Below, one piece after another: positions 1-12,251 of a stretch of 64,000 bases of DNA; position 1 is the first letter of the stretch, and every line of letters begins with the position of its first letter. The stretch is taken from positions 569,489 to 633,488 of the forward strand of contig NW_024468522.1 of assembly GCF_001632365.1 (NCBI RefSeq), given 5' to 3'. The notes below the pieces were generated by a model. The model was given only the letters and a program-made list of their open reading frames with translations, ran no database searches and had not been told where the DNA came from. Position numbers and translations under genes: made by a program. This DNA is from Laetiporus sulphureus 93-53. Taxonomy: Eukaryota > Basidiomycota > Agaricomycetes > Polyporales > Laetiporaceae.

Positions 1-678
1 AGGCCGGAGTGCCCTGGCATGGTGGATGGAGTATATGAATGGTCGGGGCAGAATGCGGACTATCTGATAATTTTCGCAATCAGGGCCGACGGCAAAATAT
101 CTTATCTGATATGATAGCATCCGATGGATCGCGGCCTTGCGAGAACGTCATGCCTGTGCTTGGCACACTCAAATTGCTGGGCATCTCGCTTAAAGACGCG
201 CTGGTATTCCTCCCAGCGCAGGCCGATTTTGCACTTGCACCCTGCTGACCAGGACGTGTACTGCCTCCATCGCGAAGTCGAGCAATCCAGCGGAGGTGAG
301 TGGGCGGAGAAGAGCGCGCACAGACTTCTGCATCAGCCAAGAGGGTGCGTAGCCACATCCAGCCATTCCCAATCCGCCGTTTTGGGGTTTGATTATCAGC
401 AAGAACCATCGAGATCCTCGATCATCTCGGCCTTATCAGATAAAACTTCCCTTGCCAGTGTCCCTCGCTGCTCCTTCGTCGAGAGGCACCCTACCGCCCT
501 TCTCCCCGTGCGACTCCGACCATCGCTGCCGCACCCTGAAAACTGAGCGGGCATTCGGTCCACTTGAGCCAATTTCGCCCTCCTCAAACCGTCTCATAGA
601 ACCGCTGCTCTCTCCCTCCTCGCCAGCCATCGCCCACCCCAGCACCTGCTGGCCAGCAAGAGACAAGGATAGGACGAG
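1..678. other. Intergenic, upstream of ferroxidase
   Basis: Open frames exist on both strands but none resembles a known protein or has fungal splice structure. The last part is the 5' flank of the ferroxidase gene and is CT-rich just before its start codon, as is common in basidiomycete promoters. No other feature seen. Confidence 0.5.
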
Positions 679-3192
679 ATGATGTGGTCTGCATTCGCCC
701 TCATCGCCGCTGCCGCCCCCGCCCTCGCGGGCATCCACGAGATGTGGTGGAATATCACGTACGTTGAGGACATCAACCCCGATGGCCTCTACCCGCGTCG
801 GGTCATTGGTGTCAACGGCTCGTGGCCGTAAGTGAACCTCCCGCACTCGCGTTTCTTAACATACTCACTCGCCGCTTTGACAGCCTACCAGCCTACGCGG
901 TCAACTCGACCGACTCTCTCGTCGTGCATGCCCACAATAGTCTCGACCAGCCCGCGACGCTGCACCATCATGGGATGTTCTTCAACTCGACATCCTGGAT
1001 GGACGGTGCCCAGCAAGTCGGCCAGTGGTAAGTCCAGCCCATCGTCTTGATCGCCCACCCAAAACACGGACTAACACATTGTCACATTAGCGGTATTCCT
1101 CCCGGCGAGGACTTCACCTACGTCGTGCCCATCAACACGTCTGGGCAGTCAGGAACGTACTGGGTGCATTCGCACGCCGGGGTTAGTACCGTCCTCCTAG
1201 TCATTGCCGTAGCGTGTACGCTTACCGCCAACCTCACAGGGCCAATACGTCGACGGTCTGCGCTCTACCTTCGTTATTAATCCCGAAGAGGAGAAGTATG
1301 ATTACGACGAGGACTACACCATCGTTATCGCCGACTGGTACCATGACCAGCAAGCCAATCTCCTTACCGAGTTTATCAGCATCTCCAACCCTGGTGGCGC
1401 AGAGCCTGTGCCCGGTGCGTGCCTGACCCGCGCTGTGTGATTTTGTAGAGTGCTGATCGCGAACGCCCTGATGAGTAGACGCACCGCTGATGTATTTTCT
1501 CAAGACGCAAACAGGCGAATATGTGCCGCCTAAAGCTGGCTCAAACCCGTATCCCACAACGGCATCGGTGGGCTTCAACGAGAACGCGACGCTATCGTTT
1601 GAGGTGTGTCCATTGCGAGTTCTGTTTGTCGAAGCATCAATGCCGACGTGCACGTCAACAGGCAGGAAAGACTTACCGTTTGCGGGTGGTGAACAACGGT
1701 GGCTTCGCAGGCTTCTTCTTCTGGATCGACGGGCATCAGATGCGCATCATCGAAGCGGATGGGGTGCGTTGTTGTTTATCAGTGTTGTGAAATGATGGCG
1801 GCCAACGCTTCGGCAATTTATCAGACAGACACCGAGGAGTACGAGATCGACCAAATTAATTTGGGCGTGGCGCAGCGCTACTCCATCCTGGTCACCGCGC
1901 TCAATGACACGACGGCCAACTACGCCATCCATGCGAACTTTGATACGAGTATGTTCGACACCGTGCCCGACACTCTGAACCCGAGTGAGTGACGGACCCC
2001 TTCGCTCACATGTGCCCTCCTCTCATACACTTGCATGCACAGATGCGACTTCGTATATCGTCTATAACACGTCCTCATCAGCAGACGTTGTAGAGAACAC
2101 GGTGGACGGGTACCTGTTGACGAACGACACGCTGCTCGTCCCTTACGACCCGATTGGCATTGTCCCTGCAACGAAGACGATCCCGCTCTACTTTGAGTTC
2201 GACACGATGGATGACGGCACAAACCACGCGACGGTCAATTTCACGACGTACAACTCGCCAAACGTGCCCTCAATCATGTCCATGCTCACACTCGGCGAGA
2301 ATGCGACCGCCCAGGAGGCGTACGGCCCGAACTGCTTCGTCGTCGACCACCTTGACGTCGTCGACATCGTCCTCATGAATGGCGATTCGAACATGCATCC
2401 CTTGTACGTACCTCACTCCCATCGTGTGCGTGTCCACAAGCTCGGCTAACCGTGTGCACGCATACAGCCACTTGCACGGGCACACGATGCAGCTGGTGAA
2501 TTACGCGCCAGATTATACGAACCCACCGCCCATCAACGAGTCGCAGGTGAACCCGATGCGCCGCGATACCGTGATCATCCCCTCCGGCGCTGCCTACACT
2601 CTCCGCTTCATCGCCGACAACCCTGGCGCCTGGTTTTTCCACTGTGCGTTTCATCCTGCACCTGTTATCACCGTACAAGCATGCTGATCTCAAGCCCATC
2701 CGCAGGTCACATCGAGTGGCATTTGGAAGTCGGTCTTGCGGTGGAGATCATCGAGGCCCCGCTCATCGCGCAGGAGCGCAACAGCATGCCATCGAGCATG
2801 AACGACCAGTGTGCCACACTGGGCAAGCCGTACTCGGGCAACGCCGCAGGGCACGCGTCTGCAACTGACCTCAGCGGGCTGACGACCGGCCCATTCATTC
2901 AGAACAACGGCTGGCATCCGAGAGGTATCGGTGCCATGTTCGGGTAAGCAATCCCTTCCACCTGTAATGTCATGTTCGCTGATCATCGGTGCGTCCTTCC
3001 CTCTCATGCAGATGTGTCTTCACGGCAGTGCTCGGCATGGCCACGGTGGTGTGGTACGCGCTCGGCGGACACATCTCGGAGGCGGAAATAGAACACGAGG
3101 AGCGCCTGCGCCTCGAGGCCAAGGCCGCACGCGGGCGGTTCTTCGGGCTCGCGAAGAAGGTGAAAAAGATGCGCCACCACACCGAAGACTGA
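679..3192 (+). CDS. fet3: Fet3-type multicopper ferroxidase
   Basis: This is a multicopper oxidase of the Fet3 type, which oxidises Fe(II) at the cell surface for high-affinity iron uptake. The gene has about eleven short introns. It begins MMWSAF with a signal peptide ending near ALAG. All four copper loops can be read: HHHG near 967, WVHSH near 1160, HPFHLHGH split by an intron at about 2404, and [12 protein letters not shown] split by an intron at about 2643. After the last copper loop one hydrophobic segment ends in [10 protein letters not shown], followed by a basic, charged tail of about 40 residues. This single C-terminal anchor separates Fet3 proteins from secreted laccases. The usual partner, an Ftr1 permease, is not next to it here. 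The stop follows the residues HHTED. A laccase is the main alternative; the C-terminal anchor argues against it. Confidence 0.9.
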
Positions 3193-3567
3193 GATCGAGG
3201 AGGATTGTGTCATTGCACCAATATGGTGTTATGTTATCGTTCATTTGTGATGTGTAGACGTCTGTCCGTGCACTATGAATTGTAATTTTTTGGGTTGATA
3301 AAGCGCATGGTCTTGATCATCAGTTCCCAAATTACCCATTTGAGCAATGTCGTATCGTAGAAGGCGGGCTCTGCATCGCACAACTTCGCCAGCTGGTGAC
3401 TTCGGACTTCCTCATCAGCGTTTCATTCGCTCCTTTCCAAACGAGAAGTGGCCCCTATACGGATGATGTCGGCACATTAGATCTAGAACACCCCAGACGT
3501 ACACCCTTACAACCCAAATACCCCACAGCGCGATGATAGCGGCGGCAGCAGGCCGCCCCTCCGCCGT
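3193..3567. other. Convergent intergenic region
   Basis: The 3' flanks of two convergent genes, the ferroxidase and the RUS-family gene. It contains AT-rich stretches near 3275-3300 that could serve polyadenylation. No gene seen. Confidence 0.5.
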
Positions 3568-5640
3568 TTACTGGTTCTTCCGCTCCTCCCAACCCACCGC
3601 ATGCCCAGCATCCACGCCCACATCCACGCCCACCAAGCCCTCATCAACGGCCACCGACCCCAGCGCGCCCACGACGAGACCGACCTCGTCTACCTGCCAA
3701 CCCGCCACTCGTGCCTTCTCCACGAACGTTGAGAAGTCCGCATCCACGGCGTGCAGCGCCGTCTGCACCGCCGCAAGTGCGACGTCGAACGAACGCGGCG
3801 TGCGCCCTGCAAGGAGCCGCGCGGTTTCGTGCGCGTGCGTCCACGCCTTGAGCGTGTCGAGTGGTGTGTGGCCGGCCTTCATGCAGACGTGGATGTGCGG
3901 GAGCACGTGGGCGTGTGGGCTTGGCCAGAGAAGGTAGGCCTCAGAGGAGAAGATGGAGAGGATGCTCTCCAGGTCCGCGGCGGAGAGGCGGAGTTGGGCT
4001 TGTTTGTTGTTGATGGGCGAGGCGAAGAAGGGTAGGGCGAATGACAGACCGGACATCCCGGTGAGAGAGGCGAAAGATGCGCCGAGATGGCATTTCGCGA
4101 GACGTGGCCTAGACGATGAGCTGGTGTCACGTATCACCGAGGGGTCGGTGAATATGCGCTCATGGGAGGCGACGACCTCTGGAGAAAGAACGGGAACATT
4201 GACCGCATTCCCGCCTATATGATCGTTCGACTGAGCATTGAGGCCCGACCGGATTCGTGAAATGTACCTTGTTCCCTCGACCTGGCGCGATATGTCATCC
4301 AGAGGATGCTGGCTCGCTGACGGTTGAGCGTCCGGAAAATGACCACTCTGACGGCGATGTAATTTCCAAGGAGATGGAAGGAAAGTAGTGTGAGAAGTAC
4401 TCCATACGTCGCAAGGGTGCTGTGTACATAATGCATCACAAACGTTCCACACTATGGACGAATTCGCGCAAAATGACCAGTCAGACGACCGCTTTGTGAA
4501 ATTCATGATTAGAAGCCGAACTCACCAGCATACCCAGAAGAGCGAGCACCGTCTCCTTGCTACCATCCTTCGCATTGAGATCACCAACATCTCCCTTCAC
4601 AGTCCCACTACCACCCTCAGCGAAATGCACAGTCAACGCCGCCTTTGACCCTCCAGCCACAACACCACACAGCGCACGGAACGCCGAACTCCCGCAGAGC
4701 GCCGCCACGCGTACCGGAGAGCCCGAGCACGACGCAAGGAACGGGACGTGATAGATGACACAAAGCGAGCCGAGGTGCGGGGAGAGCGTGTCGAGCAGGA
4801 TCGCAGCGTCGTTGAACACATCGGCAAGCAATCGGTAGGTCTTGGCCTCGGGAAAGAGCGAGGTTCCGAGAGCATACGCGGAAACGATTGCTGCAGAGGG
4901 ACGAGGCGGACGTGCCGCGTGAGTAGCGACTGGGTGACGTGGAGGTATCACTGACTGGTCAGCCGGAAGAAGACATCCTGCAGCGCGGTGAGGAAGATAG
5001 CATGTGTGGCTGAGGCGTTCGCATTCCCAACGCCAAAGCCTGTCGAAGTACGTCAACACCGCCGTCTTTGCACCGAGCACGCGCAAAGCTTGGCAAGAAA
5101 CGTACCGATGAGCACCGCTCTCGACGCGATCAGTCCTGCAAGAGAGCTGCAGAACGCCTGCAGCGCATTGTATATCTGGTATCTAGAGAATATTATAACA
5201 CGTTTATATACGCGAGATCACCAATATGGTCAGCGGTAGCATATAAATGATGAAGACGAGCTCCTACTGGAGGTAATCTGCACAGGTAAAGTCATCGCGT
5301 CGTCAGTCACAAATCCAAGTCTCCTTACATGATAGCAAACGCACCTGGAGAGACACTCGCGGGGTATCCTGCAGGTAAGAACACGTTGCTGAAGAACCTG
5401 CGCCAATCAGTCCGCTGCCGCCCAACCCTCACCGAGACGTTTGAGCTGCTCATCGACGGCTCTATGTCTGTGTCTGCGTGTGCATTCTGCAGAGAAACGT
5501 TACACTATCAGCAATCCGTTGACAAGATGAAAGAAAGTGCAACCTGCCTCGTTGAGAGGTCCCTTGGGCTCTGAGACAGGAATATCGATCGCATATGCTG
5601 CAGTGAGACGGCCAGAGTCGTCTCGTTCCTGAATGAGCAT
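3568..5640 (-). CDS. RUS family (DUF647) protein
   Basis: This is a fungal member of the ROOT UV-B SENSITIVE/DUF647 membrane-protein family, whose biochemical role is not settled. The start at 5640 is set by an in-frame TAG four codons upstream. Reading down the minus strand, the exons give FLPAGYPASVSP, DYLQYQIYNALQ, FCSSLAGLIASRAVLIGFGVGN (split by an intron), LLADVFNDAAILLDTL, GGSKAALTVHF and LNAKDGSKETVLALLGML, in the family's order. The C-terminal part (stop at 3568) contains FTDPSVI and a long tail. One exon is only 10 nt (5268-5277); both its splice phases are needed to give the conserved DYLQYQ. About eight exons in all, with introns of 50-85 nt. The gene faces the ferroxidase tail to tail. 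Confidence 0.85.
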
Positions 5641-6198
5641 CGCTTGCTTCCAGATCTAGTTCTTCTCGTCTATATGTTGAGTTGATATATGCTATGTCTC
5701 TCGAACCTAAGACGCCAGGAAGAGAGGAGAGGAAGGGAAGAGTCTATAACAACAGGAGTGTAAGGATGCTGCAACAGCGCCGCCCAGGCATGCTCACCAG
5801 GCACCTTAAGTAAACGCGATCACGTGGCACATATATACGACGCGACACGACAGGACACGACATCGACAACACACGACACTAAACACAAAGGGGTTTGTGC
5901 ATCGAATGCTAACGCGTTGCGCATCCCAACAGTTCGCTCCGATACTTCGCAATGGGACATTACAATTGTCACATAAACCTCTCCGCTAGCAGAATATATG
6001 CGAACTATATGGACATTATAAATGCAATTTGCTATAGACAACCCCATTACGCTTCTCCTCAATCTCTCGAATCTCTCATGAAGCCCTCAACTAGTACTCC
6101 CCGCGGATTCTCTGGTATATGGTATAGATCTCCGCGCAGCGTGCAGCCACGACAAAGATTCCCAGTGCGTCATCAGACAGCAGCTAAGGCCGTCATCA
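5641..6198. other. Intergenic
   Basis: The promoter side of the RUS-family gene and the 3' flank of the FAD oxidase gene. It contains a degenerate CGACAC-rich simple repeat around 5838-5880. No gene seen. Confidence 0.5.
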
Positions 6199-8774
6199 TC
6201 ACTGAGGAAGCCAGATGTAACACTGGTAAAGGGGGTCCTCCGGGCCTTTCCATCCAACTGCAGGAAAAAGACGAATAGGTTCAGCTTGGGAGAAGTCTCT
6301 CGAGACTTGGGAGACTGAGAACGTACCACATTGCCAGCAGTCAAGCAGGCTCTCGGGATCGCTGCAACGGTCATCCTTCGTGAGCAACGGAACGTATGAT
6401 ATGCGTACGCAGGCCATGGGCTTACTATTTCTTCTTAACCTCTAATAAGCGCGGATAGTTGTCACCCCAGTACGAGTACGTATGGTTCGGCTCGTATACA
6501 TCGCCTTCATTCTGTGGAGCCAAATAGGCATCAACGTGTGTCCCGGCCAAGATGACACTGGGAAAGTACTACTCACGAAGTATGCGCCGCTTCCAGGGGT
6601 GATGTCCCGGAACTTCTGGGTATGCTCGCTCACTTCGAGGTATTGGGTCGCGGTATCGTTCGTGGTGCTGTTCCACGCCCAAGTACTGTGGACCGAGAGC
6701 TAACATTGAAGGCACACAACTTATCAGCATCATGGGATCAGCACCGAGAACGACGAGCGACGCACATGCCACAACGAGTCGCGCCATGCTGGAGTGACGC
6801 TCGTCGTATTCGCAGTATAGTTATACAGGAACGGGGTGCTGACCACGACATACGGGCTGGCGAACGGAAGAACATCCGTGATGACCTTTGAGAGCGTCGC
6901 ACGGCCTTCCTCAGAGTCGAAAAGATCTGTCGTGAGCAATCGCGTGCCGAGCGTGATCTCCGTAGCAACCGCCTGAATGAGCATGCACGCACGTCAGCGA
7001 CATCAATGCATGCAAAGGTTTAACAAAACTCCGCTCACCGCCTCCGCCGCCGTCACATACTTGCTAAAGAATGCTAGGTAGCTGTCCAATTCCTCGACGA
7101 TCGCCTCGCCTCCCAATGCCACAGCAAACTCCGCCACCTCTGCCATGCTGCTGTTCGCCTCGGCATTCGAGAGAAGCGGGTTGACATAGATCATTTTCGG
7201 GCCTTGGATGTGCCCGCCCCAACCCTCGAGACCCCAGTGGTAAGTGTTGTTCACGAGGAGGTCATACCACTCTGCGAGTACAGTAACGTTGGAAGAGGTG
7301 AAGGTAACGTATGCGCTGCGTGGAGGGTGAGAGACGTGCGGCTGTGTAGCAAGCCGGGAGGACAAACATACACCTGAAGCGTCATCCTCGGCGCAAGCTC
7401 GTGAGTATTCTCTATCACAACGCCGAACGCGCTGCCGCCTCCGCCACGGAGCGCCCAGAAGAGATCCGAGTTTTGGCATTCATTGGCAACAAGGAACTGG
7501 CCGGACGGGGTGACGACTTTCATTTGCCTCTGCCGGAAGGTTGGAGTGAATGATGCAAAACATTAAATGACGGGAAAGGCGCCCAACTTACCACTCGGTC
7601 AACTGCAAGCCCGTATACAGGCGAGAGCACACTATGGCCACCCCCCTAAAAACACAACAGATCGGCTTCCCGTGCTGCGATTCTCCAAACCATTGGATAA
7701 ATGCGCACCAGGGTGTAGCCACCACCAGTGCCAACGGTCTGGTGGTACCCGGCGATGAACGTGCGGTTTATGCTGTCAGCATACTGCAGGACTGACTCGG
7801 CGATGGCACCCGGCTGTGGTGGACAAGAGAAATGCGGCACGCGGATTCAGAAGGTGAGCAATGCTATCTGGGTGAAATCGGGGAAGACACGCACACCGAT
7901 CGTTAGCGCATCATAAGTGGTGCTAGCAGCGCAGCCTTCAGGGACGAACGACGGGTTGTAGCTGATCTGAGGGCGCGCGGATGCTTCAAGTAAGACTTCG
8001 CGCACACGCTAAGAGTGGCAAGTCTACTATGGAACGTACTGAGTTCAAGTTGGTGACCTATTCGAATAATCTAAGTCAATTGTGCTCCTAATCGAAAGAA
8101 AGAAGGATATGCGACATACCCAGAGCGCCAATGTACCCTTCCCGCTCGAGCGGCCCTTGTAGTCGTGTCCTTTGTTCTTCACCGAGAGCCGCACACCGGT
8201 CAATCGCGAGAACGTGAGCGCCGCCTGTACGTCCTTGGCTGATTGCACGTCGATCTTAGTATCGGTTGATTTTGAGGATCATCACAATCACGATCAATCT
8301 GAATGGCACTTACGTAGTACGGCGGAATGTTGCCGAGCTCGCAGTCCACATCCTCGTACGCGAGTGGGTCAGATGGGTCGCTGTAATCGAGCAGACACCC
8401 GCTGTTGTTCGCCACCTGGCATGTCTCCCATTGCGGCTGCCCCATCGCAAGACTATCAGCGTTCGTGCATCTATTGTACTAACACGGCAACTCACCATCA
8501 TATATGCGCCAAAGTAATTGACCCTGAATATGGGATCCGTATAGTTCTCCTGGATGGCCTCGCACAGGTCGTCGTCCCTCTCGACTGCCTTGCCATTGTA
8601 CTCCGCAAAGCACGGAAGCTCAAAGGGCACAGCCCTGTACAGTCGCCCTCCGACAGTCTTGTTTAGTTTCACAAGCTCGTCCTTGAGGTGCGAGTGGCTA
8701 ATACCCGCAATCGCAGGGGTGGCAGCAACGCCAACAAAGGCGACCGCGCGAAGGAGGTGAAGGAGTGCTAGCAT
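6199..8774 (-). CDS. Secreted FAD-linked oxidase, BBE-like
   Basis: This is a berberine-bridge-enzyme-like, FAD-dependent oxidoreductase of the PCMH fold; the substrate cannot be told. The start gives a signal peptide ([17 protein letters not shown]). Later exons carry NIPPYY, then [14 protein letters not shown], whose histidine is the usual 8-alpha FAD attachment site. GGGHS near 7640, [13 protein letters not shown] and the BBE C terminus follow: [22 protein letters not shown], split by an intron from [11 protein letters not shown]. The last short exon ends at 6199 with YIWLPQ. About twelve exons. Where bicovalent relatives have a second FAD-linking cysteine before the TVG turn, this protein reads AGYHQTVG, so it is probably attached through histidine only. 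Several NxT/S sequons fit secretion. Confidence 0.85.
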
Positions 8775-10370
8775 GCCTGGGGCGAGCGAACTACAACCCT
8801 CCGCGACGATGGGAAGTGCGTTCGAGTCGTAAAGAACGCCAACTTGCGCGGGACGGCGTCGGTAGCGCGCGTGCCTTTTAACGAAGGGCGAAGGGTGAAG
8901 CGGCCGATGCTGGTATGTGGATGCCGAGTTGCCGAGAAGGGGTATATGAGCTGCCGACTGAATTGCTTTGCGGCCCGTCGCCTCAGCCTTCCGTCAGAAT
9001 GTACGAGCGGACGCAAGCGTAAGCCAAGAGGTCTTCTCATTGATACCGTAGTCCAAACGGCGATGAAGCGGAACTGAGGCTGCAGGTTGTTGAATGCGAC
9101 ATGACGAGGATCTGTCGTCCGCTGATGCCCTGCTTGCGACTCGGTGCCACAGTAAGTACCGCGTACGTACCTGAGCAGGTCAAAACCGAGAAAATCTCCC
9201 GTAACAACGATCGCAGCGCAGATAGGCACAGCGACACGTGATGATGATGTGGATTGAATATTGAGATCCCATCGTGCGCTCGTCTCGGTTATATATTCTA
9301 CATTGACGATCTCTATGACGTCGCAATCGGATTATAATGCACAAGACGGAGAGCGAAGGCGCTCACCCACGCGTATGCCCTAGCGTAGAGTCCAAGGCCG
9401 TTGTGCTGACTATTTTGTTCAGGAGTACTTAGCTCTGAGGTTGTCGGGCATCTTTTATAGGACATGGACGATCGAAACTCGTAGTCCTGGACCGCGACAA
9501 CGGACCGACAGTCCGACTCAAGTGCTGCAGCCGGAATACCCTGAAATGCCTTGTCATGTCAGCGCAGATGCCGGCCGGAACTGCCCCGAATATATGACGA
9601 CTTGCACTTGAGCAGACTTGAGTGAGCCTTGAAGAATTTCAAGTTTCAAGCTCAAGCTTCAGCTTCGACTTCATTGACGAGAAAAATGCACGCAGACCAA
9701 CTAACGGTAAGTTCGGACTTTCGCCATTTGAGTGTCGAGGGTTGTCTGGAGAATGAACCAGGAGAGAACAGGGATAGGCCCACAGACCCATTTATATATA
9801 CATATGGAGGAAACAGTTGCTATTGCATGTGTTAACGAAGGATGGATGTCAGATTCGCTGGTTCAGTGACGTAGCCACGTTACAGATGACGAATTTTACA
9901 AACTGACTACAAACCGACCAGAAAGGAAATGTTCTTGCCATGTCGGGTCGCCAGCGTTACGCCTCGCTATCTTAAAATATTAGCCACCCTAAGCGTAGGA
10001 GAAGTCTACAATAGATGACATGAATATACCACAATTACTTATAATTAACAATCCTCCCCGTGCACGCAAGATGCTGCTACTTGTGTCAGTGAACACCACC
10101 ACTACCAGTTGCTGTACAGTCGCCTTGGAGAAGTCCTCGCTTGTTAAAAATGCGGAACACACTAATGATGTTGCTCACAGCTACTCTGACTTACAAGAAA
10201 TGAAACAAAGAGGACAGTAGTACATCTACTGATACAAAGAGATAGAGCAGTCCGAGAAGTGTGCAAGGATCTGCACTTTCGACTGTGTTCATGGGTAGAT
10301 TCAAGCTCATAAATCAGCCTTCGTAGAGGAGAACAGTCGTTCCTCTGTACTCAATGTAGATGCCTCGCGT
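8775..10370. other. Long intergenic region
   Basis: Promoter side of the BBE-like oxidase (proximal 300 bases), then about 1.2 kb without a supportable gene. Short direct and inverted copies of AAGCTT-rich sequence occur at 9635-9675. From about 10070 the DNA resembles 11500 and 13560 and belongs to the tandem repeat unit described separately. Confidence 0.45.
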
Positions 10371-11222
10371 TCATCGGGTTCGACCTGGGTCCTGCAGCCT
10401 CAGCAGAATCACGTTTCCGCAGACGGGACATTGCATGTTTGTCGCAAGATGTTTCATAATGCAGCTGCACAAAACAATCCAGTCTCAAAGCTCACGAGTC
10501 ACCACAACAAGAATGTTCCGCTCACCTATGGCAGAAAACGTGTCCACATGTCGTCGCCGTTGGCTGGTGGCAGGGATCTCTCAGGCAGCTCCTACAGTGC
10601 CATGACGAGGCTTTCGGAGCGATCGAAGACTTCGCCTTATCCTGAGATACCACAGGATCGCGCGCCGCAGCACCTGTGGGCTTCTTCGCAGACTCGGGAA
10701 TGTCTTCATCCGCAACCTTGCCTTCCGCCCAGGCTTTGCGCACCTTCTCCTGGTCTTCAGGGCGCAGATCTTTGAAGCCTTCGATTTCATCTGCCTTTTC
10801 GAAATACCTCTTCGTGTTCTTGATGAACACCGGCGCCACACAGCCCCAGTGGCGCCATATGCTGCGAGTACGATCAAGTGATAGATAGATTAAAGAGCAA
10901 CGTTGAGAGATCGATGGTGAGACTCGGACAGGTTATGAGACGACCTACAAGCCCGTGTTTCCATTATCATAATCGATAAGAACTCCCAACCGAAGCTCTC
11001 CCTGTCCGATCTTAGTGCCTGCACTCACTTATCAGGATCACAGTAATCCAGGTCGCTTCAGGTACACTGACCTTTGCACGGCTTGCGGCCTACGAACATG
11101 CGATGAGCATGATGAACGACAGCAGCTACGAGACCACACGCACCTACGCACTTTGCCCCGCCGTTGGAGGCATATTCCAGCCGACGTCGACCTGCCTTTT
11201 TGTGGTCCCCAGCGTCTGACAT
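10371..11222 (-). CDS. PARP-type zinc finger fused to RING finger
   Basis: A small protein with an N-terminal PARP-type zinc finger and a C-terminal C3HC4 RING, which suggests a nuclear DNA-binding ubiquitin ligase (inferred). It starts MSDAGDHKKAGRRRLEY. Short exons then give AKCVGRKPCKG, GQGELRLGVLIDY and WRHWGC, holding the Cys, Cys and His-x2-Cys zinc ligands. The basic linker GFKDLRPEDQEKVRKAWAEG is typical of the family. RING ligands follow in the same open frame: CRSC, CGHVFC, and after an intron CIMKH and CPVCG. The stop at 10371 follows DPGRTR. No splice is needed between the two domains, so the fusion is direct. Fungal proteins of this type usually have only the PARP-type finger. 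Introns at about 11115-11170 and 11020-11080, plus two more, were placed by phase. Confidence 0.75.
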
Positions 11223-11696
11223 CTTGCGATAGGGAGAAAGATGGAAGCCGGACAGTTTGAGATGAAGGTCGAGGACACGACGGGCGAGGCGACACTTAAA
11301 GCGCGGGCATGTAGGGTTCAGAGTCCGCTTGAAATGCACCTTTTTCTTTCACAAAGCTTCTACAATGCCAATGCCTCGCGTACAGATTACGGTATCTTCG
11401 AAGGTTCCAGGCTTCGCGTGCGATGGGAAGTTGACTCACCTGACAGCTTTGTGGGAACGTACTCGTGAAGTTGCGACTGGAGACTCTGAACAACCACAAA
11501 AAGTATGGACTTTGTTGCGGTGTCTAGGTATGTTGCTGCACAGTCGCCTTGGTGAAGTCCTCGTTCATAAGAAACGAGGAACACACCAGTGACGCTGCTC
11601 ACAGCTACTCTGACGTCCAAGGAAACAGAGAAGACAGCAGCACATTTGCAAAGAAATAGAGCAGCCCATGAAGTGCGCAAGGCATCTACACTTTCA

Positions 11697-11990
11697 CTCA
11701 TGTGTAGGTGTCTTGCGCTCGTCAGACTCGACATGCAGCCTCAGCAATAACGATTTCACCTTCCTGAGGCACGACAATGCGTGCAAGCTGCTAAATGATG
11801 CCGCCGCGCGAAACAATTCAGTCCCAACGCTCGTCACAGCGAGAATGTTCCGCTCACCTATGGCAGAACACGTGTCCACGCGTCGTCGCCGCCGTTGGCT
11901 GCTTACAGGCATATCTCAGGCAGCTTCTACATTGCCACGATGGGGCTTTCGGATCAATCGAAGACTTTGGCTGATCCTGAGATACTGCAG
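11697..11990 (-). pseudogene. RING-finger relic of unit 2
   Basis: The minus strand reads SWQCRSCLRYACKQPTA and then RGHVFCH, clearly the same RING as at 10380-10620. The middle Cys of the CGH motif is now Arg, the acceptor AG of the following intron is altered, and the last zinc-binding CPVC box is lost to small indels. The block lies about 260 bases beyond the stop of the single-finger gene 12252-12913, so it is probably the abandoned C-terminal half of that gene. Confidence 0.65.
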
Positions 11991-12251
11991 AATCGCCCAC
12001 CGAGACACCGCCCAAGACCGACATATGTCGCGAAATGCAGCAAGGGATAGACCTCAGGTAAGAATCCGGCTAATTGAAGAACCGGGAATTGCGACGAGCG
12101 AGCAGGTCTAACAGATGTATTCAAACCATTATTGGTCCATTGGGCTTCAACGCTGCTCAGGAGGAAGGCAACGTGAAAGACAGCGCATATATAAAAACTT
12201 GTCCGTGGCGTTTACAGTCCGCATACCGTTCCGAGTCGCAACACAAGTAAC

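Noticed and set aside
8768..9237. 153-codon minus-strand ORF upstream of the BBE-like oxidase
   Set aside because: Arg-rich composition, no family motif, overlaps the promoter.
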